From contig NZ_LMZQ01000006.1 of the NCBI RefSeq assembly GCF_001442625.1, positions 1-64,000 of the forward strand: 64,000 nucleotides of DNA. Reading direction: 5' to 3'. The DNA is from Pedobacter ginsenosidimutans (GTDB lineage: Bacteria; Bacteroidota; Bacteroidia; Sphingobacteriales; Sphingobacteriaceae). Below the pieces are notes generated by a model, which saw nothing but the letters and a program-made list of their open reading frames with translations, ran no database searches and was not told the origin of the DNA. Both the position numbers and the translations under genes were made by a program. Shown piece after piece: positions 1-8,234 of the stretch. Numbering within the stretch: position 1 is the first letter of the stretch; each line of letters starts with the position of its first letter.

Positions 1-75
1 GAGCTCTTTATTTGGCCCGAACTTAAAAAATTAAAAGGATTTGTTGAGCGAAGAAATCCTGACCTAACGATCAGT

Positions 76-165
76 GCGTACAGCTTGGCCCGAAACAGCC
101 TGTCAGTTTGGTGCGAAACGGCGTGTCAGCTTAAATGCGAAACGCGCGTACACTTTTGCCGAAAT
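76..165. repeat. Four tandem IS21-type terminal repeats
   Basis: Four imperfect 21-23 bp units lie head to tail at 76-96, 98-119, 121-143 and 144-165. Each runs roughly GCGTGTCAGCTTGGTGCGAAAC, with TGTCAG or TGTACA-like starts and a CGAAA end. IS21-family elements typically carry several such copies at their ends, where the IstA transposase binds. They sit just beyond the istB stop, so they are the left end of this element. The matching right end was not found upstream of istA. Confidence 0.7.
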
Positions 166-205
166 ACCCATACCCAAAAATCGATGTTTTTGACTCAAAA
201 AACTC

Positions 206-961
206 TTATTCATAAACATTCTCTTCTACCCTACGAGGTCTGCTTTTACGCATAGATTCTCCTAATGCCTCGATCCGATGTGCATTGTGCACAATCCTAT
301 CTAAAACCGCATCGGCAATAGTTTTATCTCCGATCATTTCAAACCAAGCGCTCACCGGAAGCTGCGAGGTAATCACGATTGAATTCTTTTCATGTCTATC
401 TTCTACAATCTCCATCAGCATGGCCCGGGATTGTGCATCCAGTGGCTGTAACCCAAAATCATCCAGGATCAGCATCTCGGACCGCTCAATCCTAGTCATC
501 TCTTTCACATAGCTGTTATCCGCCTTGGCCTGCTTCAGCTTGGTGAAAAGTTTGGGGGCACTCCAATAAACCACTTTATATTCCAAAGCACATGCCTGAT
601 GCCCCAATGCCGAGGCTAGGTAACTTTTTCCGATACCAGTAGGGCCGGTAATGAGCACATTTTCGTGTTTCTCGATAAACCCACATTCCGCGAGCCGCAT
701 AATCAGCGTTCGGTCAATATTCCTGTCCCTGTGAAAATTGATCTGTTCTACCGAAGCTTTATAACGGAATCTGGCGGCATCGATCAGACGGTTTATTTTT
801 CTGTTGATCCTATCCTCGTGTTCGGCTTCGATCAGTTCAGCCAATAATTGGTCAGGTGTATAATCTTCGGTTTTACCCATTTCAAGATTGGTTTTGAATG
901 CGTGGTACATACCAAAGAGTTTCAATGAGCGTAATTTGTTTAAAGTGTCTGAATTATTCAT
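206..961 (-). CDS. istB: IS21-family helper ATPase IstB
   Basis: AAA+ ATPase of 251 residues that regulates target choice and strand transfer by the IstA transposase of IS21-family elements. The Walker A motif GPTGIGKS is at residues 106-113 and a Walker B with LILDDFG follows near residue 165. The N-terminal 60 residues carry the helical IstB segment. The length is normal for the family and the frame is intact. It lies 17 bp downstream of istA on the same strand, the standard istA-istB order, so the two are probably translated from one message. Identification is firm; whether the element is still mobile is unknown because only one end is recognised. Confidence 0.95.
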   Translation of the reverse strand: MNNSDTLNKLRSLKLFGMYHAFKTNLEMGKTEDYTPDQLLAELIEAEHEDRINRKINRLIDAARFRYKASVEQINFHRDRNIDRTLIMRLAECGFIEKHENVLITGPTGIGKSYLASALGHQACALEYKVVYWSAPKLFTKLKQAKADNSYVKEMTRIERSEMLILDDFGLQPLDAQSRAMLMEIVEDRHEKNSIVITSQLPVSAWFEMIGDKTIADAVLDRIVHNAHRIEALGESMRKSRPRRVEENVYE

Positions 962-978
962 GTTCAGTAGATATTAAC

Positions 979-2538
979 CTATTTATAATATTTTTCTCCT
1001 CTAATATTCTCATGAACGGGTGCAGGCCGCTCATGAGCAAACATATTTTCCCTGTACCCGTCCAGATTCTTTTCCAAAATGGACTGGATGGATTTAAATT
1101 TGGTGTGCACACCGAAATCCATTGCACGTCTACATGCACCAGCCAAGCGCTCAGGGCCAAACTTTTTGCCAAGACTTAGGACACCTTCACAGGAACGGAT
1201 AATCTGATCCTCATGTCTGCCACTTTCCAAAATCGCCTGGATCACCATCCTTACATTTTCATCAATCTCTGCTGCTCGTTCCAGAAAAACAGCCGGGGAG
1301 CGTTCAGCAGAGTAACGGTGCAGATGATTCAGATGGCTGTTATTGGTAGTATAGGCATGCTTTGTTCTGTCTCTCTTATGCACAGCAATCCGGTCAGTTT
1401 TATAAAAAATCTCTACTGTTGATGTAGAGTACAAAATCTTAACCTTACTGTTCAAAAAGCGGATCGGCACACTATAATAATGTTTATCCGGGCCCAAACA
1501 GGCATGACCATCGGATTTAACCTTCGACCAAAACTGTTCCTGCATCTCAAAACGTTCAAGCGGCAGAGCTTTCAATTCCCTGCGCTCTATTTCCTCAAAC
1601 TGCATCCGCCTGCTGTAGGTTCTGCCCTGTAATTTTTGGTTATTGTGAATTTCAAGATTTTCCCATATTGCCCTGTTAAGCTCTGCCAAGGAATAATAGC
1701 TTTTTTGCCGGATGGGCAGATAGATCCTGGTATACATAATGCGTACAGCTCCCTCTACCAATGCTTTGTCCCTGGGCTTGTAGGCCCTTGCCGGAAGGAT
1801 ACAAGTATCGTAATGGTGGGCAAAGGATTCGAAGGTCTGGTTCAATGTAGGCTCGTAACGGTGACTTTTCACCACTGCAGCTTTCAGATTGTCAGGTACA
1901 ATTGCAGATGGCACCCCGCCCATGTAATGCATCGTGTTCTCACAGGCCTTTATAAAATCTTCCTTCTGCTGGCTCGCTACAGCTTCTACGTAGGTGAGCT
2001 GACTTGCGCCAAGTACGGCCACGAATACTTCGGCATCGATAACCTCACCGGTTTCGGGGTTCACATAACTCAGTTTTTTACCAGCAAAATCAACAAATAA
2101 TTTATCTCCGACCTTATGTGTCCTATGCATGGTCGGATTGACCCTCTGCTGCCAGAATTTAAAATAATTACAGAACTGAGTATAACGGTATCCATCTGGG
2201 AATTCTTTAATGTAATCTTTCCACAGCAACTGCCTGGTGACACCCACTTTTTTAAGTTCTTTCTCCATCTGTGGGAAACAGCGGATGAGCGCTTTCATCT
2301 TTGGGCTTTCGAAAGTGGCTCTGCCCTTGATCTCCCCAAAAAGCTCGTTGAGTTCTTTATCATTCAGAGCATCTACTTCCTTGATTGGAAAGCCAAAGGA
2401 TTCCAGTGTCTCGATATATTTTATGACGGTGGTTCGGGAAATGCCAATATAATCGGCAATCGTCTGCTTGCCTGTTCCCTGATCGTAGAGCCTTATAATC
2501 TGCCTAATCTTATTCATACTTATACTTGTATTAGCCAT
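979..2538 (-). CDS. istA: IS21-family transposase IstA
   Basis: DDE transposase of 519 residues that cuts and joins the ends of the IS21-family element. An N-terminal helix-turn-helix occupies about residues 8-45. The catalytic triad is visible as D150 (FVDFAG), D216 (VPDNLK) and E262 (ALVEGAV), followed by the C-terminal Mu-type region rich in His and Arg. Full length and uninterrupted. The start ATG at 2538 precedes the HTH directly. istB follows with a short gap. I did not see inverted copies of the 76-165 repeats between this start and 2767, so the right end may be lost or strongly diverged. Confidence 0.95.
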   Translation of the reverse strand: MANTSISMNKIRQIIRLYDQGTGKQTIADYIGISRTTVIKYIETLESFGFPIKEVDALNDKELNELFGEIKGRATFESPKMKALIRCFPQMEKELKKVGVTRQLLWKDYIKEFPDGYRYTQFCNYFKFWQQRVNPTMHRTHKVGDKLFVDFAGKKLSYVNPETGEVIDAEVFVAVLGASQLTYVEAVASQQKEDFIKACENTMHYMGGVPSAIVPDNLKAAVVKSHRYEPTLNQTFESFAHHYDTCILPARAYKPRDKALVEGAVRIMYTRIYLPIRQKSYYSLAELNRAIWENLEIHNNQKLQGRTYSRRMQFEEIERRELKALPLERFEMQEQFWSKVKSDGHACLGPDKHYYSVPIRFLNSKVKILYSTSTVEIFYKTDRIAVHKRDRTKHAYTTNNSHLNHLHRYSAERSPAVFLERAAEIDENVRMVIQAILESGRHEDQIIRSCEGVLSLGKKFGPERLAGACRRAMDFGVHTKFKSIQSILEKNLDGYRENMFAHERPAPVHENIRGEKYYK

Positions 2539-2767
2539 TTACCAATGGTTAACGATACCCAAAAATCAACCGCCTTGCTTAGCACAACTAAGGCACATGC
2601 GCTTAAAAGAATATCCTCTAAACCGAAGCCTACCAAGGTTCTTCAAGTAAAGATTGGATATCGTATTTAAAAATGTTTGCAGCAAAATTCCACACTTAAA
2701 GCGAGAAAAAACCAGTTGGGGAGCTTTGAAAAAACAGTCCCACGTCTGAAAAAAAAATATCTTTAAT
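2539..2767. other. IS-flanking spacer, right end unresolved
   Basis: These 229 bp between istA and the next leftward gene should contain the right end of the IS21 element and the istA promoter. I find no CGAAA-type repeat in inverted orientation, no duplication of target DNA and no credible ORF. Confidence 0.4.
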
Positions 2768-3460
2768 TTATTTTGCCAGTTGCTTCCTGCGAATGAATTT
2801 GCGCCGCAGTTTACCTAGCGTATCGGTAGACATTCCCATGTATTCAGCGATATATTTCAATTTTATGTTTGGAAAAAGAAGGTTGATTTTAGACTCATGC
2901 CTCAAGTAACGGGTGATTGTATCCAGCTCTATAATCTCTTTGAGATGGGTTTTTCTTGCTGTTTCATAGCTACTTCTGATCATCTCAATCATCCGGTCAG
3001 CTTCCTCGAATGAATTTTTAAGTATCCTCCAGCTATCATAGCTAAAAAGAATTGCCCTGGTATCTTTTATTACCTCTATGGAGACCTGCGAGGGCTCCTG
3101 GTCAAAAAAACCAGGCATGGCGTAAACAAAATTAGTTTTAAACCAATACCATGTTGTTTGCGACTGATAAGTATTCCGGTCTATGCTTACCTCCCTGAGT
3201 AAGCCATCAAGATTAAACCATAATAAGGATTGTTTTGCTCCGGGGTTGAGGATCATATAGCCCTTTTTATAGGTGATCTCGAAAAGCATCGGGCGTAATT
3301 TGGCTTTAAATGCCCTGCTTAAATTAGTAAAACTGTCCATAACGCCAATGATGGTATCAAATGATTCATCAGATACCGGCTTTATGGGATTCGGCTGTAA
3401 ACGCTGGTCCATAGGAAAAAAAATGCCTTTCAGGCACAGAAATATTTGGTTATTTAACAA
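2768..3460 (-). CDS. Crp/Fnr-like transcriptional regulator
   Basis: Protein of 230 residues resembling Bacteroidetes Crp/Fnr regulators: an N-terminal cyclic-nucleotide-binding-like beta domain (about 35-145), a long linking helix, and a C-terminal helix-turn-helix. The C-terminal part has KLKYIAEYMGMSTDTLGKLRRK, typical of the recognition helix region in this group. Conserved phosphate-binding residues of true cAMP receptors are not evident, as in most members from this phylum, so the ligand is unknown. Translation may start at the in-frame ATG at 3412 (MDQRLQ) rather than 3460. It stands alone, leftward, between the IS element and a long spacer. Confidence 0.75.
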   Translation of the reverse strand: MLNNQIFLCLKGIFFPMDQRLQPNPIKPVSDESFDTIIGVMDSFTNLSRAFKAKLRPMLFEITYKKGYMILNPGAKQSLLWFNLDGLLREVSIDRNTYQSQTTWYWFKTNFVYAMPGFFDQEPSQVSIEVIKDTRAILFSYDSWRILKNSFEEADRMIEMIRSSYETARKTHLKEIIELDTITRYLRHESKINLLFPNIKLKYIAEYMGMSTDTLGKLRRKFIRRKQLAK

Positions 3461-3940
3461 AAATAATAAATGTCAGTTACACAAATATTCAGATAATCTT
3501 TGGACAAACAAATAATCACACAGGTTGAAAGAAATGTGCGGCACTCTTAATATCACAAACTTGCAAATATGGATTATTTTGCTAAAAGTCCCTTATTTGT
3601 AAGAAACGTTAGCAGAAATAACCTTGGAAATAACTGCAATAGAAAAGCTACCATTTTTCGTTAAATCCTGGCTACCTCGTCAAGCGTGAAGGGTTTACTT
3701 TGGTCCTTCCATCTCATCACTTGCTTTTGCCAACAAGTGTATGGCTATTGTATAAATAAATTCAGGAATATTGTTAACGACTTCCCTTAGAATAATGAAG
3801 TTGTATCAATAGGCTATACTAGGTCCCGGATAATCCTTGATTCGTGGCGAGGATAGGGTTATCGATTTTGTTTTTTACTGTTTAGAAAAGCAGGCGACTT
3901 TATACCGGTAAAGGATAGATGTTATTTTGTAGTGCTGCCT
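3461..3940. other. Intergenic region, no gene seen
   Basis: About 480 bp of AT-rich DNA between two leftward genes. I see no credible ORF, RNA gene or strong inverted repeat. It probably holds the promoter of the Crp/Fnr-like gene. Confidence 0.4.
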
Positions 3941-5572
3941 TTAAAAAACATAATTTAAATCCAGTCCTGAAAACATGGCTGGTTTTCCATTTCCGATCAC
4001 ACTACCGATCCGCACCTCAAGGGGCAGGACAAGCTGTGCAGGGATGCGCAACCACAATGGCATATTGTAATAGTTCACCTTTAACAGTGGCCCTAACTGG
4101 ACTCCCGCTGAAGGAACAAATACTGGTTTTGTTTTACCTCCGGTAAATTCCAATCCACCTTCAAGATAACTGGTAAAGCCCAAAAATCTGGTATCACTAA
4201 TCCACCAATCGTAATTGCTGCGAATCCCCCCTTTTAGTAAGTGAACCCGCTCCCTTGGTTGTTCTGATCCAAATCTTCCTATGTTTCCAAAGCCATAGCT
4301 TAAGGTATAGCCGTTAAAATAGTCGAGCATACCTTTTTTTGTTCCACTCGCATTATATTCATATCGCTTCGAAAAAAGCCCGAACTTCAGCCTGAACTCA
4401 CCGCTCTGCAGGTAATTACTGCGAAAAGCTCTCGTATTAAAACCAAATACAATCGAATTTCCAATCCTGCTCCTTATAAAATTACGTTCCGGCAAAAGCT
4501 GGCTGGCATTACGGGCATCTTTGGTGATCAGGCTATCTGGTAGCACCTTATCAAGATCAGTATTGTATGGGATAGGGATCAGGCTCAGTGGTTTTATAAA
4601 TTCTAGCAGGCTATCTGAATCTGTTTGCTTGATGACTTTACCAGAATAAGCCTCGAACACTTCTGACAATGAAAGTTCTACAGCTTCAACCACCCTTTCA
4701 GTACCACTTTTCGCCAGCGATCCATCACCATAGGCTTTCCAAACTTCTCCACCCCTGTTCACTACCATACTGCCTTTCATAGAATAAAAATCATGTAGTG
4801 CTTTATTATTGGTAAAGGATGCCAGTGGGCTTCTGTTGACCACCAAATGGCCAGAAGAAAAAGCATCTTCTAAAAAGTGATCAGCAAAGCTGTTGAACAG
4901 GATCGCCTGTTGCAGCAGGAGTTTTGCCTGCATGGGATTCGCTTCTTTGATTTTACCGGCCTGGGCAGCCAGATCCATCGCCACTAGATGCACTGTTACA
5001 TACATCGTTAAAGCATTGGTTTTCTCCAATTTACGGAAGACAGCAGCTACCTTACTTTCATCCTGCGCATCTTTAATCCAGGCTGGATTAAAAGCGGCAA
5101 TCTGCGAACGTAAATCTTTTCCATAAAGATAAAAATGCGCCATGTTAACCACTGCCAATAAAGCATAACGCATATTTAATGCCACCAGTTTACCATCGGG
5201 TGCAGCAAACTGCCCTTGGTCAATGTAGGACTGGTGCATAGCGATAATCTTTTGGATGACAGATTCTCGGTTTCTCAAATGTTCTTTTAACAGCAGCGGA
5301 TCGACCTCATGATCTCCATTTAATCCATTTAGCACACCATAACTGATTGGGTTTCCGCCATCAGATAAAAAACCGAAATTTTCAAAACTCCCCGTTCCAT
5401 CCAGTAGTGCATCAAAGAAAAATCTACCGTTAGGTAGGTTAGCACAGGCCAATTTGAATTTGGTGAATGCTGCATCACCGATTTTTTTATGTTCTCCGTA
5501 TAAATAAGCTGAACCTGGGAAGGGCATTAGCAAAAACGTCAAAATGATACCGAGCGATATCCTTAGTCTCAT
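3941..5572 (-). CDS. Secreted zinc phospholipase C/S1-P1 nuclease-like protein
   Basis: Protein of 543 residues with a clear signal peptide (residues 1-22, ending PGSA). Right after it come His and Asp residues in EHKKIGDAAF, and near residue 230 the segment NSFADHFLEDAFSSGH. The H...GD and ADHFLEDAFSSGH pattern is characteristic of the all-helical zinc phospholipase C/P1 nuclease fold, where these side chains hold the trinuclear zinc site. The last 180 residues are rich in alternating aromatic and polar residues and end in a YVF-type terminus, suggesting a C-terminal beta-barrel or outer-membrane segment. Substrate unknown. Monocistronic and leftward. Fold assignment is from motifs only. Confidence 0.6.
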   Translation of the reverse strand: MRLRISLGIILTFLLMPFPGSAYLYGEHKKIGDAAFTKFKLACANLPNGRFFFDALLDGTGSFENFGFLSDGGNPISYGVLNGLNGDHEVDPLLLKEHLRNRESVIQKIIAMHQSYIDQGQFAAPDGKLVALNMRYALLAVVNMAHFYLYGKDLRSQIAAFNPAWIKDAQDESKVAAVFRKLEKTNALTMYVTVHLVAMDLAAQAGKIKEANPMQAKLLLQQAILFNSFADHFLEDAFSSGHLVVNRSPLASFTNNKALHDFYSMKGSMVVNRGGEVWKAYGDGSLAKSGTERVVEAVELSLSEVFEAYSGKVIKQTDSDSLLEFIKPLSLIPIPYNTDLDKVLPDSLITKDARNASQLLPERNFIRSRIGNSIVFGFNTRAFRSNYLQSGEFRLKFGLFSKRYEYNASGTKKGMLDYFNGYTLSYGFGNIGRFGSEQPRERVHLLKGGIRSNYDWWISDTRFLGFTSYLEGGLEFTGGKTKPVFVPSAGVQLGPLLKVNYYNMPLWLRIPAQLVLPLEVRIGSVIGNGKPAMFSGLDLNYVF

Positions 5573-5891
5573 AAAAGTATTTATCTGGTTTATTCGTGTA
5601 CAAATTTGATCTGATTTTTTGGGATTTGTTACAACAATTTGGAATTTCCCTTCCTTATAATACCCCTTATATTATTTTCATGATAATCAACAGCATCATT
5701 CAAGTTTGATGAGCTTGACAAACAGAATCATGCTGTATAATGAATGAGCTTGGGGTTTGTTTTTTACTACAAAGTTAAGCCGATCTGCCCGTTTACCGGT
5801 CAAGGGTATATGAACCTCCTTGCGGTCGGCCCTTGAGCGGTAAAGCAGCCGGCTTGGGTTTCCATTATTAAAAAACTTAAATCTTAATGTT
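5573..5891. other. Divergent intergenic region with a hairpin
   Basis: This 319 bp region separates a leftward and a rightward gene, so it must hold both promoters. Its only clear structure is the inverted repeat at 5792-5844, described separately. Confidence 0.5.
5792..5844. repeat. 15-bp inverted repeat upstream of 5892 gene
   Basis: Arms at 5792-5806 (TTTACCGGTCAAGGG) and 5830-5844 (CCCTTGAGCGGTAAA) pair with one mismatch around a 23-nt loop. It ends 47 bp before the start of the next rightward gene. No T-run follows, so it is more likely a regulatory leader or protein-binding site than a terminator. Confidence 0.6.
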
Positions 5892-6494
5892 ATGGAAAAT
5901 TCTTTGAAAATTTTTGATCAGACTTACTTGGATGAATATGCATCAGAATATAATATTTGTTCACATGAAAGGGATACTTTTAGTGAACTTTTAATGGCCG
6001 TTAAAGCTGGTGACGAACTAAAACTTAATTGGTTTGCACAGTTTGGCGAGGATATCCGCCAGATATTGATGAATTCATACGCCTATAGAAAAGGGTTAGT
6101 GTTTGGTTTTGGGGAGATTTGTTTTGACGAATATGGATGGCTGAAAAGACCGGTATTTTTGGATCAGAAAGAAACTGAGCTCGGACGATTGGATAAGACC
6201 CGCTGGGGAAATCACAGTACAATTACAGTGGGTAGAGGACCAAACGGGGTTTGGTGTTATGGCTTTAGTATCTCATGGGGTACTGCAGGATCATGTTCCG
6301 GGCTATCAGTGTACAATAAATCTTTTTCATCAAAACAGGTGGCTTTTGATACAGCTTTGATTTTCTTAAAGGAAAGAATGGAAGAAAAATTGGGCGATGT
6401 CGATGGAGGCAATTATAATCAGAAGATTATTAAGGCGACTCTAAAGGATATCGATAAGTATAGAGTGGCGCAGGTGCAACTGAGTCTGTTTTAG
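5892..6494 (+). CDS. Conserved hypothetical protein, 200 aa
   Basis: Soluble, uninterrupted protein of 200 residues that I cannot assign to a family with certainty. A central stretch (residues 105-150) has RWGNHSTITVGRGPNGVWCYGF and a GTAGSCSG segment, suggesting a compact beta-rich domain; the ends are helical and charged. No signal peptide or membrane segment. It is monocistronic, preceded by an inverted repeat and followed by the palindromic terminator at 6605-6636. Its location next to the mobilisation module suggests cargo of the element. No function is proposed. Confidence 0.6.
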   Translation: MENSLKIFDQTYLDEYASEYNICSHERDTFSELLMAVKAGDELKLNWFAQFGEDIRQILMNSYAYRKGLVFGFGEICFDEYGWLKRPVFLDQKETELGRLDKTRWGNHSTITVGRGPNGVWCYGFSISWGTAGSCSGLSVYNKSFSSKQVAFDTALIFLKERMEEKLGDVDGGNYNQKIIKATLKDIDKYRVAQVQLSLF

Positions 6495-6604
6495 ATATTG
6501 GATAAAAGAAATTAGAGCGACTGTACCATCTCAGCTTATCAATTCTCAACTGCTGTTAAAAACTGAAGACCAAGCAGACTTTTTAATCTAATTCCTTAAC
6601 AGAA

Positions 6605-6636
6605 GAAAAGGTAACCCGAATTCGGGTTACCTTTTC
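6605..6636. terminator. Perfect 32-bp palindrome, bidirectional terminator
   Basis: The half-site GAAAAGGTAACCCGAA is followed directly by its exact reverse complement. The A-run and T-run at the two edges give an intrinsic terminator that works in both directions. It sits between the convergent genes ending at 6494 (+) and 6644 (-). Confidence 0.85.
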
Positions 6637-6643
6637 ATGCATC

Positions 6644-6925
6644 CTAGTTAAGTTTGAAATTCTTATCTAGTTCTGCCCGCCAGAATGCGTGGGACTTACT
6701 ATCAGCCTTGTGTTCTTTAAGATATGCTTCAATCTTATTGAATGTACCTTTCTGCTTCCAGGTTTTTCCAGCCATGTAACGATTTATAAAATAAACCATT
6801 TCATAAGACTCTGAGCGGTTGAGCATTGTACTGTCAGGTTTACCCGTCAATTTCGGGTCATCATCAGGCCATGCTGAATCCTTATAACCTTTGTAGGCCA
6901 AATCAGTTTTTGTAAAATTTGCCAT
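6644..6925 (-). CDS. Small hypothetical protein, 93 aa
   Basis: Small charged soluble protein with no signal peptide. The sequence has regular helical segments (SYEMVYFINRYM, FNKIEAYLKEHK, FWRAELDKNF) and looks like a genuine folded domain rather than a chance ORF. It is convergent with the 5892 gene and shares the 6605-6636 terminator. I do not recognise the family. Confidence 0.5.
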   Translation of the reverse strand: MANFTKTDLAYKGYKDSAWPDDDPKLTGKPDSTMLNRSESYEMVYFINRYMAGKTWKQKGTFNKIEAYLKEHKADSKSHAFWRAELDKNFKLN

Positions 6926-6969
6926 GAGCTATATTTTCATCTCAGTGCGAAGGGCACCACCTCAGGCTC

Positions 6970-6999
6970 TTGTAGTTTCAGAATATGCTATTATATTTG
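6970..6999 (+). promoter_or_regulatory. Bacteroidetes-type promoter
   Basis: TTG at 6970-6972 and TATATTTG at 6992-6999, spaced 19 nt, match the Bacteroidetes -33 TTG / -7 TAnnTTTG consensus exactly at the -7 box. Transcription would start near 7006 and run rightward into the inverted repeat at 7065-7092 and on towards the mobilisation genes. Confidence 0.55.
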
Positions 7000-7038
7000 C
7001 ACCGCGAAATGAAAAAATAGGATATCGAAAAATTCCAA

Positions 7039-7131
7039 ATGTTAACCTATTCAAATGGATCTGTAAATGGTACATCAAGTCCTGTACCATTTGCAATTCG
7101 TTATAAAAACGTCTCACATTTTGACAGTTAG
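7039..7131 (+). CDS. Possible 30-aa peptide ORF
   Basis: Short ATG ORF (MLTYSNGSVN...VSHFDS) about 33 nt downstream of the start site predicted for the 6970-6999 promoter. A perfect 9-bp inverted repeat (AAATGGTAC at 7065-7073, GTACCATTT at 7084-7092, loop 10 nt) lies inside it. It may be a leader peptide, a remnant of a longer gene, or the frame may be accidental and the transcript a small RNA. Support is positional only. Confidence 0.25.
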   Translation: MLTYSNGSVNGTSSPVPFAIRYKNVSHFDS

Positions 7132-7394
7132 TGTAAAAATGACACTGGATAAATATTCTCTGATACTGCCAGATTGCCTAAAGTCAGCACACCAATCCTA
7201 TACACAAAAGCCCATTTTCTGAACAAACAAACATACAACCTACAGCTATAGTGACAGTTTGGCAAGTATTGATTATAATTTTGCCATTTCTAAACCAAGC
7301 CAGGTTTCTCAAACTATTTTATACCAACTCCCCAACTAGCTTCCTACCCTCTCAGTCTCATCTTTTTCAATTTTGGCTTAGTCAAAAAAGAATT

Positions 7395-7571
7395 ATGAAC
7401 AATTTATCACAAACAAAAAGCCACGATACGACCGGCAAACATTATCCAAAGATCAAACGGATCACTACATCTCCTCGCAAAAAGATTCGCTGCAAACTAC
7501 GGTGTTTTCTCTCGCCGGGCCTGGAAGATTTTATTCAGCTACAATTGCTAAAGCGTAGAACAATCAAATGA
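7395..7571 (+). CDS. Possible small basic protein, 58 aa
   Basis: ATG ORF of 58 codons encoding a highly basic peptide (many Lys/Arg, with SPRKKIRCKLRC in the middle). It lies in the otherwise noncoding region before the candidate oriT, in the same direction as the mob genes. Composition could suit a small DNA-binding relaxosome component, but no family is recognised and the ORF may be accidental. Confidence 0.25.
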   Translation: MNNLSQTKSHDTTGKHYPKIKRITTSPRKKIRCKLRCFLSPGLEDFIQLQLLKRRTIK

Positions 7572-7641
7572 GAATCGAGGCTGGATCCGGGATTTTAACT
7601 AATCAGTTTTCTCACCTGCACTTTCCTCCTCTCATTAAGGT

Positions 7642-7755
7642 ACTCCGCCTGTTTTTGTGGCGGAGTGAAATGTACGTTTGTGATACAAACGGATTTCACT
7701 CCCTGGCCTCGAAACTCGGAGGGAGGAGAGAAAAACACTCGGAACTCGGTTTTTC
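7642..7755 (+). other. Candidate oriT: nested inverted repeats
   Basis: Three inverted repeats are packed here. ACTCCGCC (7642-7649) pairs with GGCGGAGT (7659-7666). GGAGTGAAAT (7662-7671) pairs with ATTTCACTCC (7693-7702), with an inner stem GTTTGT/ACAAAC (7676-7681, 7685-7690). GAAAAAC (7730-7736) pairs with GTTTTTC (7749-7755). The first two overlap, so they are mutually exclusive. ACTCGG occurs three times around 7714-7748. The cluster ends 41 bp before the mobA-like start. Inverted repeats upstream of relaxosome genes are the usual form of a transfer origin; the nic site itself cannot be located by eye. Confidence 0.5.
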
Positions 7756-7796
7756 TGCTATTTACAAAGTACAGCTATGAAGTATATCAAAGTATT

Positions 7797-8234
7797 ATGG
7801 ATGGAAAGAACCTCAACAAAAAAAGCGAAAAACGCACGGAGTGGATTCATGTTAGAATGACCTCTGAGGAGATGGGTAAAGTTAATGAGCGGTACCGCAA
7901 AACGCCTTATAGAGATCTGAGCACCTATCTTCGCAAAGTCCTGCTGGAAAAACCTGTAAAAGTTAATTCCCGGAACGAGTCATTTGATCATTTCATTACC
8001 GAAATGGTACTGCTTAAAAACGAGCTAAGTGCCATAGGCAGTAATCTCAACCAGATCGCAAAAAAGATGAACAGTTATGCCACAGCACCAGGGGTTAGGA
8101 TAATGGCAGATGGCTATAAAGTGGTCAAAGAAAACGTAGATACGAAAATTAGTGAGATCAAAAACAAATTGAACCAGATATCAGATGCATGGTTGCAAGG
8201 ATCGTCAGCGGGAAAAATATCCGGGGAGCATTAA
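7797..8234 (+). CDS. mobA: Relaxosome accessory protein MobA-like
   Basis: Mobilisation accessory protein of 145 residues that is expected to bind oriT and help the relaxase. The N-terminal part has a ribbon-helix-helix style pattern (RTEWIHVRMTSEEMGKVNERYRK), followed by the region LKNELSAIGSNLNQIAKKMN, a signature of MobC/MobA relaxosome proteins of Gram-negative elements. The start at 7797 (MDGKNL) is preferred because an upstream extension to 7665 would translate the inverted repeats of the candidate oriT and lacks homologous-looking sequence. The 3' end overlaps the relaxase gene by 46 bp, so translation is probably coupled. The symbol follows Bacteroides mobABC usage. Confidence 0.75.
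   Translation: MDGKNLNKKSEKRTEWIHVRMTSEEMGKVNERYRKTPYRDLSTYLRKVLLEKPVKVNSRNESFDHFITEMVLLKNELSAIGSNLNQIAKKMNSYATAPGVRIMADGYKVVKENVDTKISEIKNKLNQISDAWLQGSSAGKISGEH

Larger units (their letters stand above)
6926..7796. other. 871-bp noncoding region with candidate oriT
   Basis: Long spacer between a leftward small gene and the rightward mobilisation genes. It contains a good promoter match (6970-6999), an inverted repeat inside a 30-codon ORF (7065-7092), a doubtful 58-residue basic ORF (7395-7571) and the nested inverted repeats at 7642-7755. Such placement immediately before relaxosome genes is where transfer origins are normally found. Confidence 0.5.

Noticed and set aside
2116..2670. Plus-strand ORF over the istA 5' end
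   Set aside because: It lies antisense to istA for most of its length and has no protein-like features.
7665..7796. Upstream extension of the mobA-like gene
   Set aside because: It would translate through the inverted repeats of the candidate oriT; the homologous-looking protein begins at MDGKNL (7797).
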